This document shows positions 24,734-34,654 of a stretch of 64,000 bases of DNA, piece by piece (position 1 is the first letter of the stretch; the number at the start of each line of letters is the position of its first letter). A program made the translations under genes and the position numbers. The notes under the pieces were generated by a model. It saw only the letters and a program-made list of their open reading frames with translations, searched no databases and had not been told where the DNA came from. The stretch lies in the NCBI GenBank assembly GCA_033220425.1, contig CM065648.1:744001-808000 (forward strand), read 5' to 3'. The DNA is from Lepraria neglecta (lineage: Eukaryota > Ascomycota > Lecanoromycetes > Lecanorales > Stereocaulaceae).

Positions 24734-25564
24734 ATGTCCTCCGTAACCACATTACTCCAGAATCCCTCCACCGCAACCTTCCCGACTACGTCTTTCAATA
24801 CTTGCCACAAATGCGGTGCAGACCTTTCTCACTCACATCCTGCAATCGCTGAAGATGCACAAAGAAGGATATCCGAGCTTGAGACACAGGTCAGGATATT
24901 AACTGGCAAAGCGACTGCTGCAGGTATGTTCCTCCCTCACTGTTGCGCCAGACTCTGCGCTTTGCCGCTGTACGCCGGGGGCGTCATGAGCTTTTCTCTG
25001 GAAATCGAGGTCTCGTTACTCAGTGTATTAATGGATGTGTTAGTCGACAAGCTCGCCGATTACGAAGATGAGCTCCGCCAGCTCAAATCTTCGTCCCAGA
25101 ACGACCAAAACCTGAGCATTCCACCCCAGTCACTATCTCGCCCCTCTTCGGCTCCTGGTAGCCATCCAAGCCGCACAAACCTCCCAGCTCGCCTCTCTAA
25201 TCTCCTCCCTTCCTCACGGCGCGCTACATCCCAACTACCCGACCCACCACTTACACCGGGCCACCTGCCCAGTACATCCGCTGATCTGCTTACGCTCCTC
25301 ACAAAGGAGCAAACACTACGGCAAGCGGCGGAGAGTAGAGTTAGTCAGACAAATGACGAACTAGAGGAGCTGTCGGCGCAACTGTTCACGGAGGCAAATG
25401 AGATGGTTGCTACGGAGCGGAAGGCGAGAGCGAAGCTGGAGGAGAGGGTGGCAATATTAGAAGGGCGGGATAAGGAGAAGCGGGGTAGGTTAGAGATGCT
25501 GGAGTCAAGGCTGGGAAGAATTGAGAGGGTCAGGGGGCTGTTGTCAAGAGAGCAGGCGAATTGA
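24734..25564 (+). CDS. Sec2-like Rab GDP/GTP exchange factor, short form
   Basis: Two exons, 24734..24923 and 25044..25564, encode 236 residues. The 120-bp intron joins LTGKATAA to VDKLADYEDELRQL. The N-terminus has a short CxxC (TCHKCGADLSHSHP), then a coiled coil (DAQRRISELETQVRIL). A Ser/Pro-rich linker follows. The second coiled coil from about residue 140 (LLTKEQTLRQAAESRVSQTN, then ELEELSAQLFTEANEMV) matches the Sec2p domain that opens Sec4/Rab8-family GTPases. Sec2 proteins act on secretory vesicles in polarised exocytosis and hyphal tip growth. At 236 residues it is much shorter than yeast Sec2, as if reduced to the GEF coiled coil. It ends cleanly with a stop, so I see no truncation by mutation. 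Confidence 0.82.
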   Translation: MSSVTTLLQNPSTATFPTTSFNTCHKCGADLSHSHPAIAEDAQRRISELETQVRILTGKATAAGMFLPHCCARLCALPLYAGGVMSFSLEIEVSLLSVLMDVLVDKLADYEDELRQLKSSSQNDQNLSIPPQSLSRPSSAPGSHPSRTNLPARLSNLLPSSRRATSQLPDPPLTPGHLPSTSADLLTLLTKEQTLRQAAESRVSQTNDELEELSAQLFTEANEMVATERKARAKLEERVAILEGRDKEKRGRLEMLESRLGRIERVRGLLSREQAN

Positions 25565-25959
25565 TGGAGATTTGCCGGTGGGGGGAGTGCGATGGTTGGT
25601 TATATACCCCGAAAGGTGTCTGGTGTAAGGGCTGTTTGCCGTTGGAAATGCATTGGTGTTGGGTATGCCACCATTATTCGAGTGCATTATTGAAGCTTGC
25701 TGGCTCGAAGTGCGAGGTTTGAAGGGTAATATCCCCTAGTATTTCGACATTCGAAAGTCATCAGGAGCGCAGAAATACTTTCAAAAGTATGGCTTGAGAG
25801 CGGATAACTTTGCTGAATGCTGCTTTCGTTACACAGCCGTGCCTGCCAATTTTAAGCGCTTCAGGACTCCACTTACCACCGGTAAACAACCCCTCATTTC
25901 TTCCAATTTCAACTCTTCATCACCCAACTACCCATTCTTTCAGTCGCTCAAGCCGGGAT
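25565..25959. other. Intergenic region upstream of a decayed locus
   Basis: About 395 bp with no supported gene. The end (around 25870-25955) is C/T-rich with short CATC-type stretches, as in fungal promoters. Confidence 0.4.
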
Positions 25960-25960
25960 A

Positions 25961-26867
25961 TGACAGGCGAAGAAGCCTTTGCCGCTCGTCGTGCAATGGC
26001 CGCCATGCCTACCCTTCACACCGCTGAAATCAAGACTGAGGGCAGGTGGCAGCACGACTTATTTGAACAAGAGAACATAGCTCCGTAGGAAGAGGCCTTC
26101 GAGGAAGGGGGAATTTCCTACTATGACACTCGCAGCATCACTCCAGCTGAGTCTCGAGCGTCGTCTTTTCTGGCCTCAATCCCCCAGTGGCAACCACCTT
26201 CTACTCGATTTGATCCGTCGCCGTCAGCTTCAGACGGTTACCAACCCCAATCACGCTCACAAGCACCGGCTTCGAACCCACCAAAAATCACAGGTCGCTG
26301 GCTGTTTCCCGATGTTATTCCAGCAGTTGACGGACTTGACAAGCTCGATCGAGCCATTGGCATACGCCCACGAGCCAAAAGGAGTACAGAAGTCCAGTTC
26401 GTGCTCAGTGCACAGTTCCATAACAATGGCAAACAGCTGGCATTCCCAGCAGCAATGATGGTTATCACCCATCAATTCATGGTTGCAAACAGATTCGTAG
26501 CCTCACGAAAACACCTTGGCAATCCAATCAAAAGCTTCTTTGGCAAAGTCTATTGGTCAGATTAGATCTACATGAGACGTCGGAGCTGTCACGGAAGCAG
26601 AAAACGTACCTTGGTAAGGTCACTACCCGACTGGATCGGTACCTAATTACTCGAGCAATAGAGTGGAAGGCAGCCGGCATCTACCTTGAACCTACGAACG
26701 GAGCAGTTCTAGCATTTCATGAGTGTACGAGAGCCTGGTTGCGGAAGGATTGGGATGGTGCGATGGCATATCCTCTGCGTTCGACTACCGCATATTCGTT
26801 CGTTCCTACGGCTGCGAACCTGAGCGAATCTGATATTGCGAGGATTGCGGACCGTATGAAAGCATAG
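25961..26867 (+). pseudogene. Unrecognised protein gene with in-frame stop and frameshift
   Basis: A start MTGEEAFAARRAMAAMPTLH runs to FEQENIAP, meets TAG (26086-26088) and continues in the same frame as EEAFEEGGISYYDTRSITPA and ITGRWLFPDVIPAVDGLDKL, through FVLSAQFHNNGKQ. The reading then moves to a second frame (SLTKTPWQSNQKLLWQSLLV, RLDLHETSELSRKQKTYLGK, YLITRAIEWKAAGIYLEPTN) and stops at 26867. Composition in both frames is clearly protein-like. The stop could have arisen from CAG, and the shift lies between about 26420 and 26500. I found no convincing intron that removes both lesions. The family is not recognised and no domain is assigned. Confidence 0.55.
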
Positions 26868-26954
26868 ATATTGCCTGCTTCTGAGCAGATAATGTACCAA
26901 AGTCCGGGTTAGTAACCCAATATCTGTCAAATTCGTTCCAAGACGTTCACAAAC

Positions 26955-27553
26955 ATGGGCATTGGTTGGCGAGTTTCTGGGGGTAACTACCCAGGAAAGT
27001 GGCTGATTTGTAATGGTATAGAACCTATCGACTTGACTAACAAGGGGCATGAGCCCCAATCTCCAAGCGATTTTGGCAAGCGTCGAGCCAGTGACCATGC
27101 GAATACTCCCCCACCCAAACGCATGAAAGAACGGACTCGTCCCTTCGCAGCCCGACTGAGCAAGACTCAAACCAAAGACCTCGAGGAGATCGACGAACCC
27201 GACTTCACAAGGCCACACGACAAAGGCTTCCCTACTATTCTAGAAGCAATGCACCATGCAAACAGAACTCTATTGGACCTTGCCCCCAAACGGCTACAGA
27301 GCTGGCTGCTCTTCAACAGGATTAGCAATCTCATGGGCATGGGTCTACACTGGCGGAGGGTTTGTTCGTTGCTCAAAGCCATGTGTTATCGATGAAAGGG
27401 TATCTCGACAACGCATTGGAACTTCTCTCGCTCCTCGAGGATTGCGACGGCTGGAAGGTAGTGGATGGGAAGCTAGAAGTTGTACCGGAGCTTCGGGATA
27501 CCACCCGGGACCTGATCAGTTACAAGCTGAAGAGAGCGTGGCTTCGGCCGTGA
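26955..27553 (+). pseudogene. Second unrecognised frame-broken coding stretch
   Basis: An ATG at 26955 opens a frame through GPDQ-poor but basic sequence (KRRASDHANTPPPKRMKERT, a possible nuclear localisation signal) to HHANRTLLDLAPKRL and FNRISNLMGMGLHW. Near 27335-27350 the protein-like reading moves to another frame (LAEGLFVAQSHVLSMKGYLD, then NALELLSLLEDCDGWKVVDG) that ends at 27553. No splice pair fits the shift. It directly follows the decayed gene at 25961-26867 and may be its 3' part or a second gene. I do not recognise the family. Confidence 0.5.
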
Positions 27554-27853
27554 GCATGTTTACGGGCCTTATAGGTCTGTTCTGTCATGTTTTCTTGGAC
27601 TTTCTGCTCGAAAGTGCTCACCTCTGAAGGTTAATCCCCATCGCTATGCGCTGTATCGTTCTCGAATGTTGGGCATTGCAAAGAAGGTGCGGAAGAGATC
27701 GATGAATGTGTACATTTGGGATCCTGATGGCTGACTTTCTTGCAGACTTTGAGGGGCTAGCTACTAAAGTTTTATGTCTTACTTAATACGCAACCTGGGG
27801 TATCGAACTACGTTCCATGCATATACATCTACTCAAACGCGTCCACAAAGTGG

Positions 27854-28792
27854 TTATATGCCCGTTGTGACGGCCCTACTCGCACCCGCGATAAGCTCTG
27901 CCATGCCCATAGGAAGGACATGTTTGAGAAAAAGCCACCGCATGCTCGGCTCATCCGCCTCTGCCACCTCCACTGTGCTCTTCTCTCCCCTTCCAATCTC
28001 GCCATACTGTCCAATAGCAAGCCCAGCTTGCCTGGTCCCTACGGTCTCCGCGATCTCTCCTACGACCTCAAGCATAGACTGCATTATGTACACGGCCTCC
28101 TGCACAACATCTTCGCATTCCTCATCCGTCAAATATGCTTCCACCCCAGCAAATCTCCGCTTGAACTCCGTTTTGATATCCTCTCCATCTTCCTGCCCAT
28201 CGAACGTCCAAAAACTGAGGTAGTCATCCATGTCTGTACCCTTTTCGCCTCCAGAACCTGTCCAAAATCCAGATCCAGCCTGTCGCAACTTCACCCGAAT
28301 ATACCGCCCACCACTAAAGAGTGCCATGTAAAGAAGCCAGGTATATGCAAGTAGAAGATGAGGCTTCGATGCTATCGAAGTGTTCATGTGTGTTGTGAAT
28401 GCATCAAGTCGAGCCCGTTCTTCTGAAAAGTGATGGTTGGTTCCTAGTATTTTTTCAATATCTCTCCGTAGCCTTTCCACGCGCTCCAATTTCTGAACAT
28501 ATAGAGCGCTCATCGCCTCTACCAATGGCAGTCCCTGTCCCCCATCCTCGTTCTCGCACCTTAACGAAAGAAGTCGAAATGCACCCTCAAAAGCTTCGTA
28601 GATCGGTAGGACATGCTGTAAACCTTTCGCGTAGAGCGTAGGATCGGTGGCATGTCGTGGGAGCCCCAGAGGCAACAAAGAGAGGATCAGTGCGTTCAGG
28701 TGCGTATGCGAAGGGCGAGTTGCGATGTTGATTCTCTGGGACAGGGAGGGCGTAGGAGTAGGGGATGGATAGGATGTTTGGGAGTCGTGCAT
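27854..28792 (-). CDS. Haem-oxygenase-like protein
   Basis: A single-exon gene of 312 residues from the ATG at 28792; an in-frame ATG at 28957 would add 55 residues with an Arg-rich start (MTLCKYRRHQHAARIIVSRS) that could be a mitochondrial presequence or chance. The helix SQRINIATRPSHTHLNALIL has the position and pattern of the proximal-His helix of haem oxygenases (HTxxN). Further helices have the family look: YAKGLQHVLPIYEAFEGAFR, and PHLLLAYTWLLYMALFSGGR, equivalent to the distal helix with its Gly-Gly pair. Haem oxygenases open the haem ring to biliverdin, CO and iron. Fungal members such as Hmx1 often carry a C-terminal anchor; here the C-terminus (LKHVLPMGMAELIAGASRAV) is only weakly hydrophobic. 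A catalytically altered haem-oxygenase-fold protein remains possible. Confidence 0.8.
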   Translation of the reverse strand: MHDSQTSYPSPTPTPSLSQRINIATRPSHTHLNALILSLLPLGLPRHATDPTLYAKGLQHVLPIYEAFEGAFRLLSLRCENEDGGQGLPLVEAMSALYVQKLERVERLRRDIEKILGTNHHFSEERARLDAFTTHMNTSIASKPHLLLAYTWLLYMALFSGGRYIRVKLRQAGSGFWTGSGGEKGTDMDDYLSFWTFDGQEDGEDIKTEFKRRFAGVEAYLTDEECEDVVQEAVYIMQSMLEVVGEIAETVGTRQAGLAIGQYGEIGRGEKSTVEVAEADEPSMRWLFLKHVLPMGMAELIAGASRAVTTGI

Positions 28793-28957
28793 GGTGGGCG
28801 GGGTGGAGGAGGAGAAAGAGGAGGGAGCCGGAAGAAGGGCAGAGGGAGAGGGGAGAGAGAGGAATTCTAGAGATGCTGCTGGTAAAGACTCTGTTGTGCT
28901 ACGAGAGACAATTATCCTAGCCGCATGTTGATGTCTACGATATTTGCATAGGGTCAT

Positions 28958-29604
28958 GATATCGATGACGTGGATTTAGGTTTAGCGTTAGGGTGCGGCC
29001 GGCGACTTCCCACGACTACCTTCTTAATATCCCTCTACATACACCTTGATGTTGATGTGTAATATGAAGCCAATCGAGGTCTGATACCCTGTACGTATCT
29101 ACCATAACCTCGAGCAGCAAAGTTTATGACTTGATCTCGATGCTTGTTGTCTTGAATTGTGCCTTGCAGTCGGCTTGTTTACCCTTGCAACGTCGAACCA
29201 CATAGATACATATCCATTTTTGCGAGCTAGACTTGGCTTTTATGAACCGCATTTCTCTAATCTGTAACACCAGCGGAGGATGCATACTGAGCCATTTCTG
29301 TGTCTGATGTTGTTCTCCTTTTCATGCATTCTAGCTTTTGCAGTTCTATCTTTTCCCGTGTCTTATGATCTGTCTTACTCGGAAACAATCACATCGACAT
29401 TCAAAAAAATAGTCGTGGTGCGCCTCGCAATAATGCAACCTCGTTCGGGTCCCGTGTATCTCGTTATGCTATTATGCTTAACGTCATGCGATTCTCCCGA
29501 AACGCGTGATGACTTACCCCCACACTATGAAAAGATGGGGGATCTCTCCCCACATTTGAAGTTTCAAGCCCTCACCACATTTGCTGGCACAGATCGTTAG
29601 TATC
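28958..29604. other. Intergenic region before the tandem secreted-protein pair
   Basis: A 321-bp frame at 29280-29600 is hydrophobic at its start but has no family resemblance and no relation to the paralogous pair next to it. Not called as a gene. Confidence 0.45.
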
Positions 29605-30213
29605 ATGGCAGGTGCCAACCATTTCCCCCTTCTATTACTCCCAATCTTCTTCCTCTCCCTTGCCTTCGGGCTCACTCTCCCACCACAAACACCGAACATA
29701 ACATCGATACCCATCTCAGATTTCAACATACCGCCATCCAACTGGACTTCAATATCGACTTTAGAATCCAACGCACCAATTTAAAACCAAACCGCAATCG
29801 CAATCTCAGACTTCAACAACGAATACAAATGCTTCACTACCTCCCCCCTTCATCCGGCCCCCCACATACCCCGACTGCGCAGCAGCCATCGTCCAACTCC
29901 CCGCCGACGCCGCTTTGCGCCACCTCCACAGTGGCCGCGCCCCCCCAGAAGAATCCAACCTTCCAGTCGAAAAGACATACGGCTCGTGCAGGGTTGTTAT
30001 TGATTTGATCGACCGAGCGAAGGAGAACCAGGAGACGAGGTTGGAGATTTCGTACGGGGCCGCGCTGTTGAATATTGCGTGTGAGAACCGGGGCCAGATT
30101 GATAGGTTTTATGGCGGGATTACGCATACGGGGTTTCTTGAGGATTGTTGTACTTTTCTTGCTGCGCCTAACCCGCCTGATGTGGGAGAGAATGGGACTG
30201 TTGCTGTTGCTTG
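29605..30213 (+). pseudogene. Small secreted protein, copy A of a tandem pair, inactivated
   Basis: The ATG at 29605 starts a signal peptide (MAGANHFPLLLLPIFFLSLA) and continues to LESNAPI, where TAA (29782-29784) interrupts the frame; NQTAIAISDFNNEYKCFTTS follows in the same frame. Within the run of C at about 29846-29851 the frame must shift to read PFIRPPTYPDCAAAIVQLPA, LPVEKTYGSCRVVIDLIDRA and DRFYGGITHTGFLEDCCTFL, ending at 30213. The same order of motifs (MAG start, NQTAI, YxCFTxSP, IRxPxYxDC, LPVxK, SCxV, RFYGG, TGF/FAG) is found in the neighbouring copy B, which shows that both lesions are in copy A. I do not recognise the family. The small size, signal peptide and paired Cys suggest an apoplastic secreted protein. 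Confidence 0.7.
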
Positions 30214-30512
30214 ATGGTCTTGAAAGGGCTGTGGTTTGAGGCTCTGGGAGTTATCCCGCTTGGAAAACAAGAGACTGTTCTATCAGAACTGTTCCGTTAT
30301 GCTGCACCCTGCCTTATTCTGAAACGGCCTCTTCGTGGCCGAATTTGCGCCTTACAAAACAACCTTATTGGCGGCTCTTGGTATAGCGCATGCGCGAAAA
30401 TTACCGGAAAAGCCACGTGACCTCACGCCTTCACATCAAACATGGGAATATTCCTTCCGTCGAGGACTCGGTGTCTCGTAATATTGAATACTTCCTTCAG
30501 TAACCTAACGTC

Positions 30513-31150
30513 ATGGCAGGTGTCAGATATTCGCTGCTTCTTCTTCTTCTTCTTCTTCTTCTCCTACTCCTTGTGCGTACAGTTCTCGCTTTCACACTCC
30601 GACCACTACCATTGTCAAACCTATCCTCAATTTCCACAAACCAAACGGCGATATCGATCTTACAGCCCAGTACCAACAGTGATTACCAATGCTTCACAAT
30701 GTCCCCTTTTATCCGCCGGCCCAGCTACAGCGACTGCTTACTCGCTATTACCGAACTACCTTCTAACCCTGATCCCGGGGTCTTCCATAATGACGGTTCG
30801 TTATTCACGGCTTCTGTCCTCTCTCTTGGAGGAGGAAATGCTTATCGTGGAATCTTAAAGGTGATCTAGACGAATTCAAACTCCCTGTCAAAAAATCCGC
30901 CCACTCGTGCACGGTTTCTGTCGAATTGATGCCTGAATTACTGGTAGAAGTAGAGAGTTGGTTGAGAATCAGTCTGAGAGCTAAAACCATCAATGTGATG
31001 TGTTTGGACCCTGGTCGTTGGGGAAGGTTTTATGGTGGGTTTACGTTTGCGGGCATTGGTGACGGAATAAGTATTAAGTTGCAGTATCAATCCCCTGGGG
31101 TGAGGAAGGGAGGCAATGAGACTGGCGGTGAAGCTGTCGGTGTGGCTTGA
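30513..31150 (+). CDS. Small secreted protein, copy B of a tandem pair
   Basis: Two exons, 30513..30795 and 30861..31150, give 190 residues. Start MAGVRYS leads into a long leucine run encoded by a CTT microsatellite, which serves as the signal-peptide core. Mature sequence: STNQTAISILQPSTNSDYQC, FTMSPFIRRPSYSDCLLAIT, then after the intron GDLDEFKLPVKKSAHSCTVS and GRWGRFYGGFTFAGIGDGIS. The 65-bp intron has a GTTCGT donor (same type as RasGEF intron 2) and TTAAAG acceptor. With it, the block before LPVKK has nearly the same length as in copy A (24 versus 25 residues), which is why I prefer an intron to a frameshift. Copy A has no intron there. Function unknown. No TM segment after the signal peptide. 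Confidence 0.62.
30537..30560 (+). repeat. (CTT)8 microsatellite encoding poly-Leu of a signal peptide
   Basis: Eight CTT units in frame with the ATG at 30513, so each unit adds one leucine to the signal-peptide core. Unit gain or loss keeps the frame. Confidence 0.85.
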
Positions 31151-31302
31151 GGGTGCTAAGCGGCGACGGTCCTCCAATGATCCCAGATGTTTTCTCCTGC
31201 TCTATTCCTCAGTGGTCAAGCCTCATCCGACATGGGCACAAAGAACCTAGTCCTTGGTAGGAGCGACTTTTTGCATCCAGCAGTGGTGTATTCAGCACCG
31301 CC

Positions 31303-32510
31303 CTACTCTATACCAAACATTTCTTCCATGATCTTGCCTTCGCGCCTTCTATACTTGTTCAAGAATCTGTGCAAAGCTTGTTGGACGGTGCCGTTTTTGA
31401 CGGTACGGAAATGCTCTGCGTATCTGAATACTTCGTACAGCCACCACTTCTTTTCTGTATTCACTGTTAGGTCATTTCCAGGTCTATTGCGTCCAGGGGC
31501 AAGAGTCCGGCTGTCTCCATTGCTGACGACTCTGCATTGAAGTAGGTCCTTGCGTCTGCGTTTGATCTCCATAGTGGCTGTCCTGAGAAATCGTCCTGGA
31601 AATATCCTTCATAGTTTGAATATGCGTCTGGAATTCTCCGGCCACAGGTACGAATGCTCGATGCAACTTTCGCTGACTGCTCCACTAGAGAGGGATCGAG
31701 AAATCCTGATGCTATGAGCGCGGCTTTCAGGTCTGGTCGGTTGGCATAGACTTCGTCTCTGACCATCCAGCTAATATAAGCTTCTGGGACTTGCTCGAGT
31801 GTTTTGCCTGAGTGTTTGCCGAAATTGATTTGCCACTGTTGATGCGGAGAAGTGGTAGATGTAGGCGAGGCTGGCAAGGCTGGCCGTTCGCGTCTGCGTT
31901 CTAGAGTAGCTGCGGGCGTTGGGGTTGAGCTCTCATTGGGCAGGGAGAGTCTTCAGCGTTTGCTCTCTGGCGAAGCAGAAGCTACAGGCATCGGGATGGG
32001 ACTCTCCTTGGGTAAGGATGGGCTTCTACGTTTGCTCTCTGGGAAAGCTACTGGCGTTGGAAGCGAATCTCTTTTCTTGGTTGAGGGAGACGTAGGATCC
32101 TCTAGATCGCTAGACGCTTTGCGCTTGAGACTTGGGGAAGAGCTGGGAGTTTGTGTGGAGGCAGATACTTTCAACTTGCCGCTTTCTCTTTCCTCCAGGG
32201 CTCTCTTCAGATTATCATCGCGCTTGGTGTATCCGTTGAATATAATCATGCGGATGTGGGCTGGAGGGACTTGATCGGGCGTCCGACCTTCGTATCTACC
32301 AAAGGTGATTCGATATGGCTGAGTTGTGGAAGGCGTTGTGAGCTTGGTATGCGCATCGTTAGGATGGCGCAGGCTGTTTTAGCCTCCGGTGTTGGAGTCA
32401 ATTAGGGCATCTTCATCTGCATCTGCAAAGTCGCGAGAGTCATCATTTTCTACTGACTCCTCGCTTAGGCCGCTGTGGTTCCCGACCTGCTGTGCTGCTG
32501 GTGCACTCAT
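31303..32510 (-). pseudogene. Protein with two QSregVF/DUF3820-like motifs, inactivated
   Basis: From ATG 32510 the minus strand stays in one frame for about 1 kb but has TAA at 32381-32379 and TGA at 31955-31953. An acidic start (SVENDDSRDFADADEDALID) is followed by ITFGRYEGRTPDQVPPAHIR and MIIFNGYTKRDDNLKRALEE. A Lys/Ser/Pro-rich region with imperfect repeats comes next, then INFGKHSGKTLEQVPEAYIS and WMVRDEVYANRPDLKAALIA. Both FGxxxGxTxxxVPxxYIxW blocks resemble the QSregVF (DUF3820) motif. Near the 3' end the protein-like frame shifts (TEKKWWLYEVFRYAEHFRTV, ending 31303). The stops fit CAA to TAA and CGA to TGA. The TGA lies between PESKR and RLSLPNESS, where the repeat unit predicts Arg. 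Function of the eukaryotic members is not established. Confidence 0.65.
31905..32105 (-). repeat. Imperfect repeats in the QSregVF-like pseudogene
   Basis: The translated coding strand shows three diverged units of about 25 residues around DSLPTPVAFPESKRRSPSLP, KESPIPMPVASASPESKR and RLSLPNESSTPTPAA. They lie between the two QSregVF-like blocks. Confidence 0.6.
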
Positions 32511-33017
32511 CGTAGTGGACTTGTAGGATGGATAGCAATAGAGTATTGCTTGGATCTAACTATCAATCACAAAGATCTCTCGAGCCTGGCGGTCACGAGT
32601 ACATTTTGTACTGGTCAGAATGACTCATTCATGGCCAGGAATAGGTGTGAAATAGCAGATTTCCCCGCTCGACGCGGGGTGTACAGAAGCTCTTGCAGTA
32701 GTTCAAGTAATTAAAATCTGCAGCGAGACGGATTGGTATGCTACTAACTCAGACCTCTTAATTGAAACATACAAGCAGGTTATGGTCTCTTTTGTGTAGA
32801 GTAAGAGCAGAAAGGTGGTAACATTAGAAGGGTGGAGAGTTTGCTTGGCTAGTTTTCGAGCTAGGTGAAGCAGGGAACATGGAAATAATGGATTGGCTGA
32901 AGCTGAAAATATGGCAACAACAGGAGGCGGGAGGTTCACGTGGGTCAATTTTCATAGAAGGTAAAGTCGGAATCATAGTAATATAGGCACCCAATGTTTA
33001 GTAAGACATTCTAATAC
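32511..33017. other. Intergenic region between the QSregVF-like relic and the permease
   Basis: No supported gene. Only short frames (for example 32475-32714 plus, 32703-32948 minus) without motifs. Confidence 0.5.
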
Positions 33018-34654
33018 TTAGCGCCCCGTCATCATCTTCTCAAGCGTTCTTAGCGGAGGATACGTAACAGCCGTGAAGACAGCTGAGAGGTAGATCCCAA
33101 CATCGCCTCCATATGTACCAAATTTGGCAGCGATGGGACCAATATACCAGGTTTGAGCCATGCCAGTGACACCACCAGCAAGATACCCAGTCAACAATGC
33201 TGTGACAGCAGCCGCACCCCAAGGTAACTTGCTCGGCTGATTCCAAGCACTGAGATTGTACCCTTCAGATCTTCGGAACCATTTGTCTTCAATCAGGAGG
33301 ATCAACGTAAAGCTGACCGTCCAGTATCCGAGCAAGCTGACAAAATTGCTAACGATAGTTGACAGGTGATCTTTGCCCGCGATAGCCAGGACAGCAATTA
33401 CCAGTGCAACAAGGAAGGACCAAATGAATCGTGGGACGGCGTGGAACCAGTGGCCGAGTAGCTGCAGTGATAGACCGCTGGAGTAATTGATCGCGATGTT
33501 GTTGCCAATCACAGAGAACATCAGTATCACCAGCGCAAACTTTGACCAGCCGATGGGGTGATATATCTCCCTGATGAGACCACCCAGGCCATGGTTCTCG
33601 TACGCATTGTTATATGGAGGGTAAGCCACACTGAGTGCGGCATTGCCAATGCAGGCGCCAATGACGGTAGCAAAGGTGGTGGGAATCGTCAAGCCCCACA
33701 GCGTCAGGGCGAATACTGTGCGCGACTTTGTTGTGGCCGGATAATTACAGTAGTAGTCCGCAGCAATAGAGCACCATCCAGAAGCAGAGGAGAAGTTGAG
33801 AGCCAGGAACGTCAGGAAGGACCCAGCGAGGGCCAAGCCGGTATCTTGGGCAGGGACGCTGGCGGACACATGGGGCCCGGCTTGACCAAGCAAGACGCAG
33901 AGCAGGATGAAGGCCGCGATCCAGGAGTATTTCTCGTATGTGTGGATGATGGAGAAGCCAAATACCGAGATCACGTATGAAATGACCGCTACGATGACGC
34001 AGCCAACACTGATTGTCATCGTATAATCAGAAACCGCGCTGAGAATCTGGCCGCATACCACGACATTGACGACGGCAAAGCCGCCACCGGCGAGCACATT
34101 AAGGATGGAGGCCAATTTGGCGCCCCAGAAGCCGAAGGAGTATCTCGAGCAAGCGATTTGGCGTAAGCCCAGCTGCGGGGGAATTCTTAGCTCATTTAAC
34201 ACAGTCAGAGTCGCGTATCGCTCACCTTCGGCCCCAATGTGCCAGTGTAAGCCGTACACATGGCTCCGAGAAATGTACCCACCACAATAGCAGCAGCTGA
34301 TTGATTCAAGGACAGACCAATCTCAGGCCCCAGGACACCAATTGGCAAGGTCCCAACATGGAGAGTCACCGACCACCAGATGAAGAATGTATTGATGATT
34401 GACGGAGGTCTTTTCTCTTCTTCGAGTATGCGATCGATTCCTTGGGTCTCGACACCCAGCTTCGCGTCGAGCCATTCTTCGCCTTGACGCATTATACGCA
34501 ATGGGGCGAATCCATTCTGGATAGCTCGAGCGCGCGAGACTTCGAAGTCTACTGATCCTTGGTGGGCGTCTGTGTAGGTGACGTCGCTGACAGCTTGCTT
34601 GCCATCTTTATCTTCGAAGCCGTTCTCAAGGTCGGAGGAGTTCTTCTCAGCCAT
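33018..34654 (-). CDS. NCS1 purine-cytosine permease (Fcy2/FcyB-like)
   Basis: Two exons on the minus strand, 34654..34226 and 34172..33018, encode 527 residues. The 53-bp intron joins AYTGTLGPK to LGLRQIACSRYSFGFWGAKL. A charged cytosolic N-terminus (about 70 residues; ends ETQGIDRILEEEKRPPS) leads to TM1, with INTFFIWWSVTLHVGTLPIG. Family signatures follow: GLRQIACSRYSFGFWG, ALNFSSASGWCSIAADYYCN in the substrate region, GNNIAINYSSGLSLQLLGHW and IEDKWFRRSEGYNLSAWNQP. About 12 membrane helices are visible, and the length is the usual one. The family imports cytosine, adenine, guanine or hypoxanthine with protons across the plasma membrane. FcyB versus other NCS1 subfamilies is inferred from the Fcy2-like pattern only. 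The gene is intact. Confidence 0.93.

Noticed and set aside
27774-28354. Overlapping plus-strand frames opposite the haem-oxygenase-like gene
   Set aside because: They are shadows of the minus-strand coding sequence, with Ser/Pro-rich random composition.
29280-29600. 106-residue frame with a hydrophobic start
   Set aside because: No similarity to the adjacent secreted pair, no cleavage-like site with downstream Cys pattern, and it overlaps the start region of copy A.
30796-30860. Frameshift in secreted copy B
   Set aside because: A GT..AG intron at this place restores one frame and makes the spacing match copy A, so an intron is the better reading, though the donor is weak.
31852-32274. 140-residue Gly/Leu/Ser-rich plus-strand frame
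   Set aside because: It is antisense to the repeat-rich QSregVF-like relic, whose minus-strand frame has recognisable motifs.
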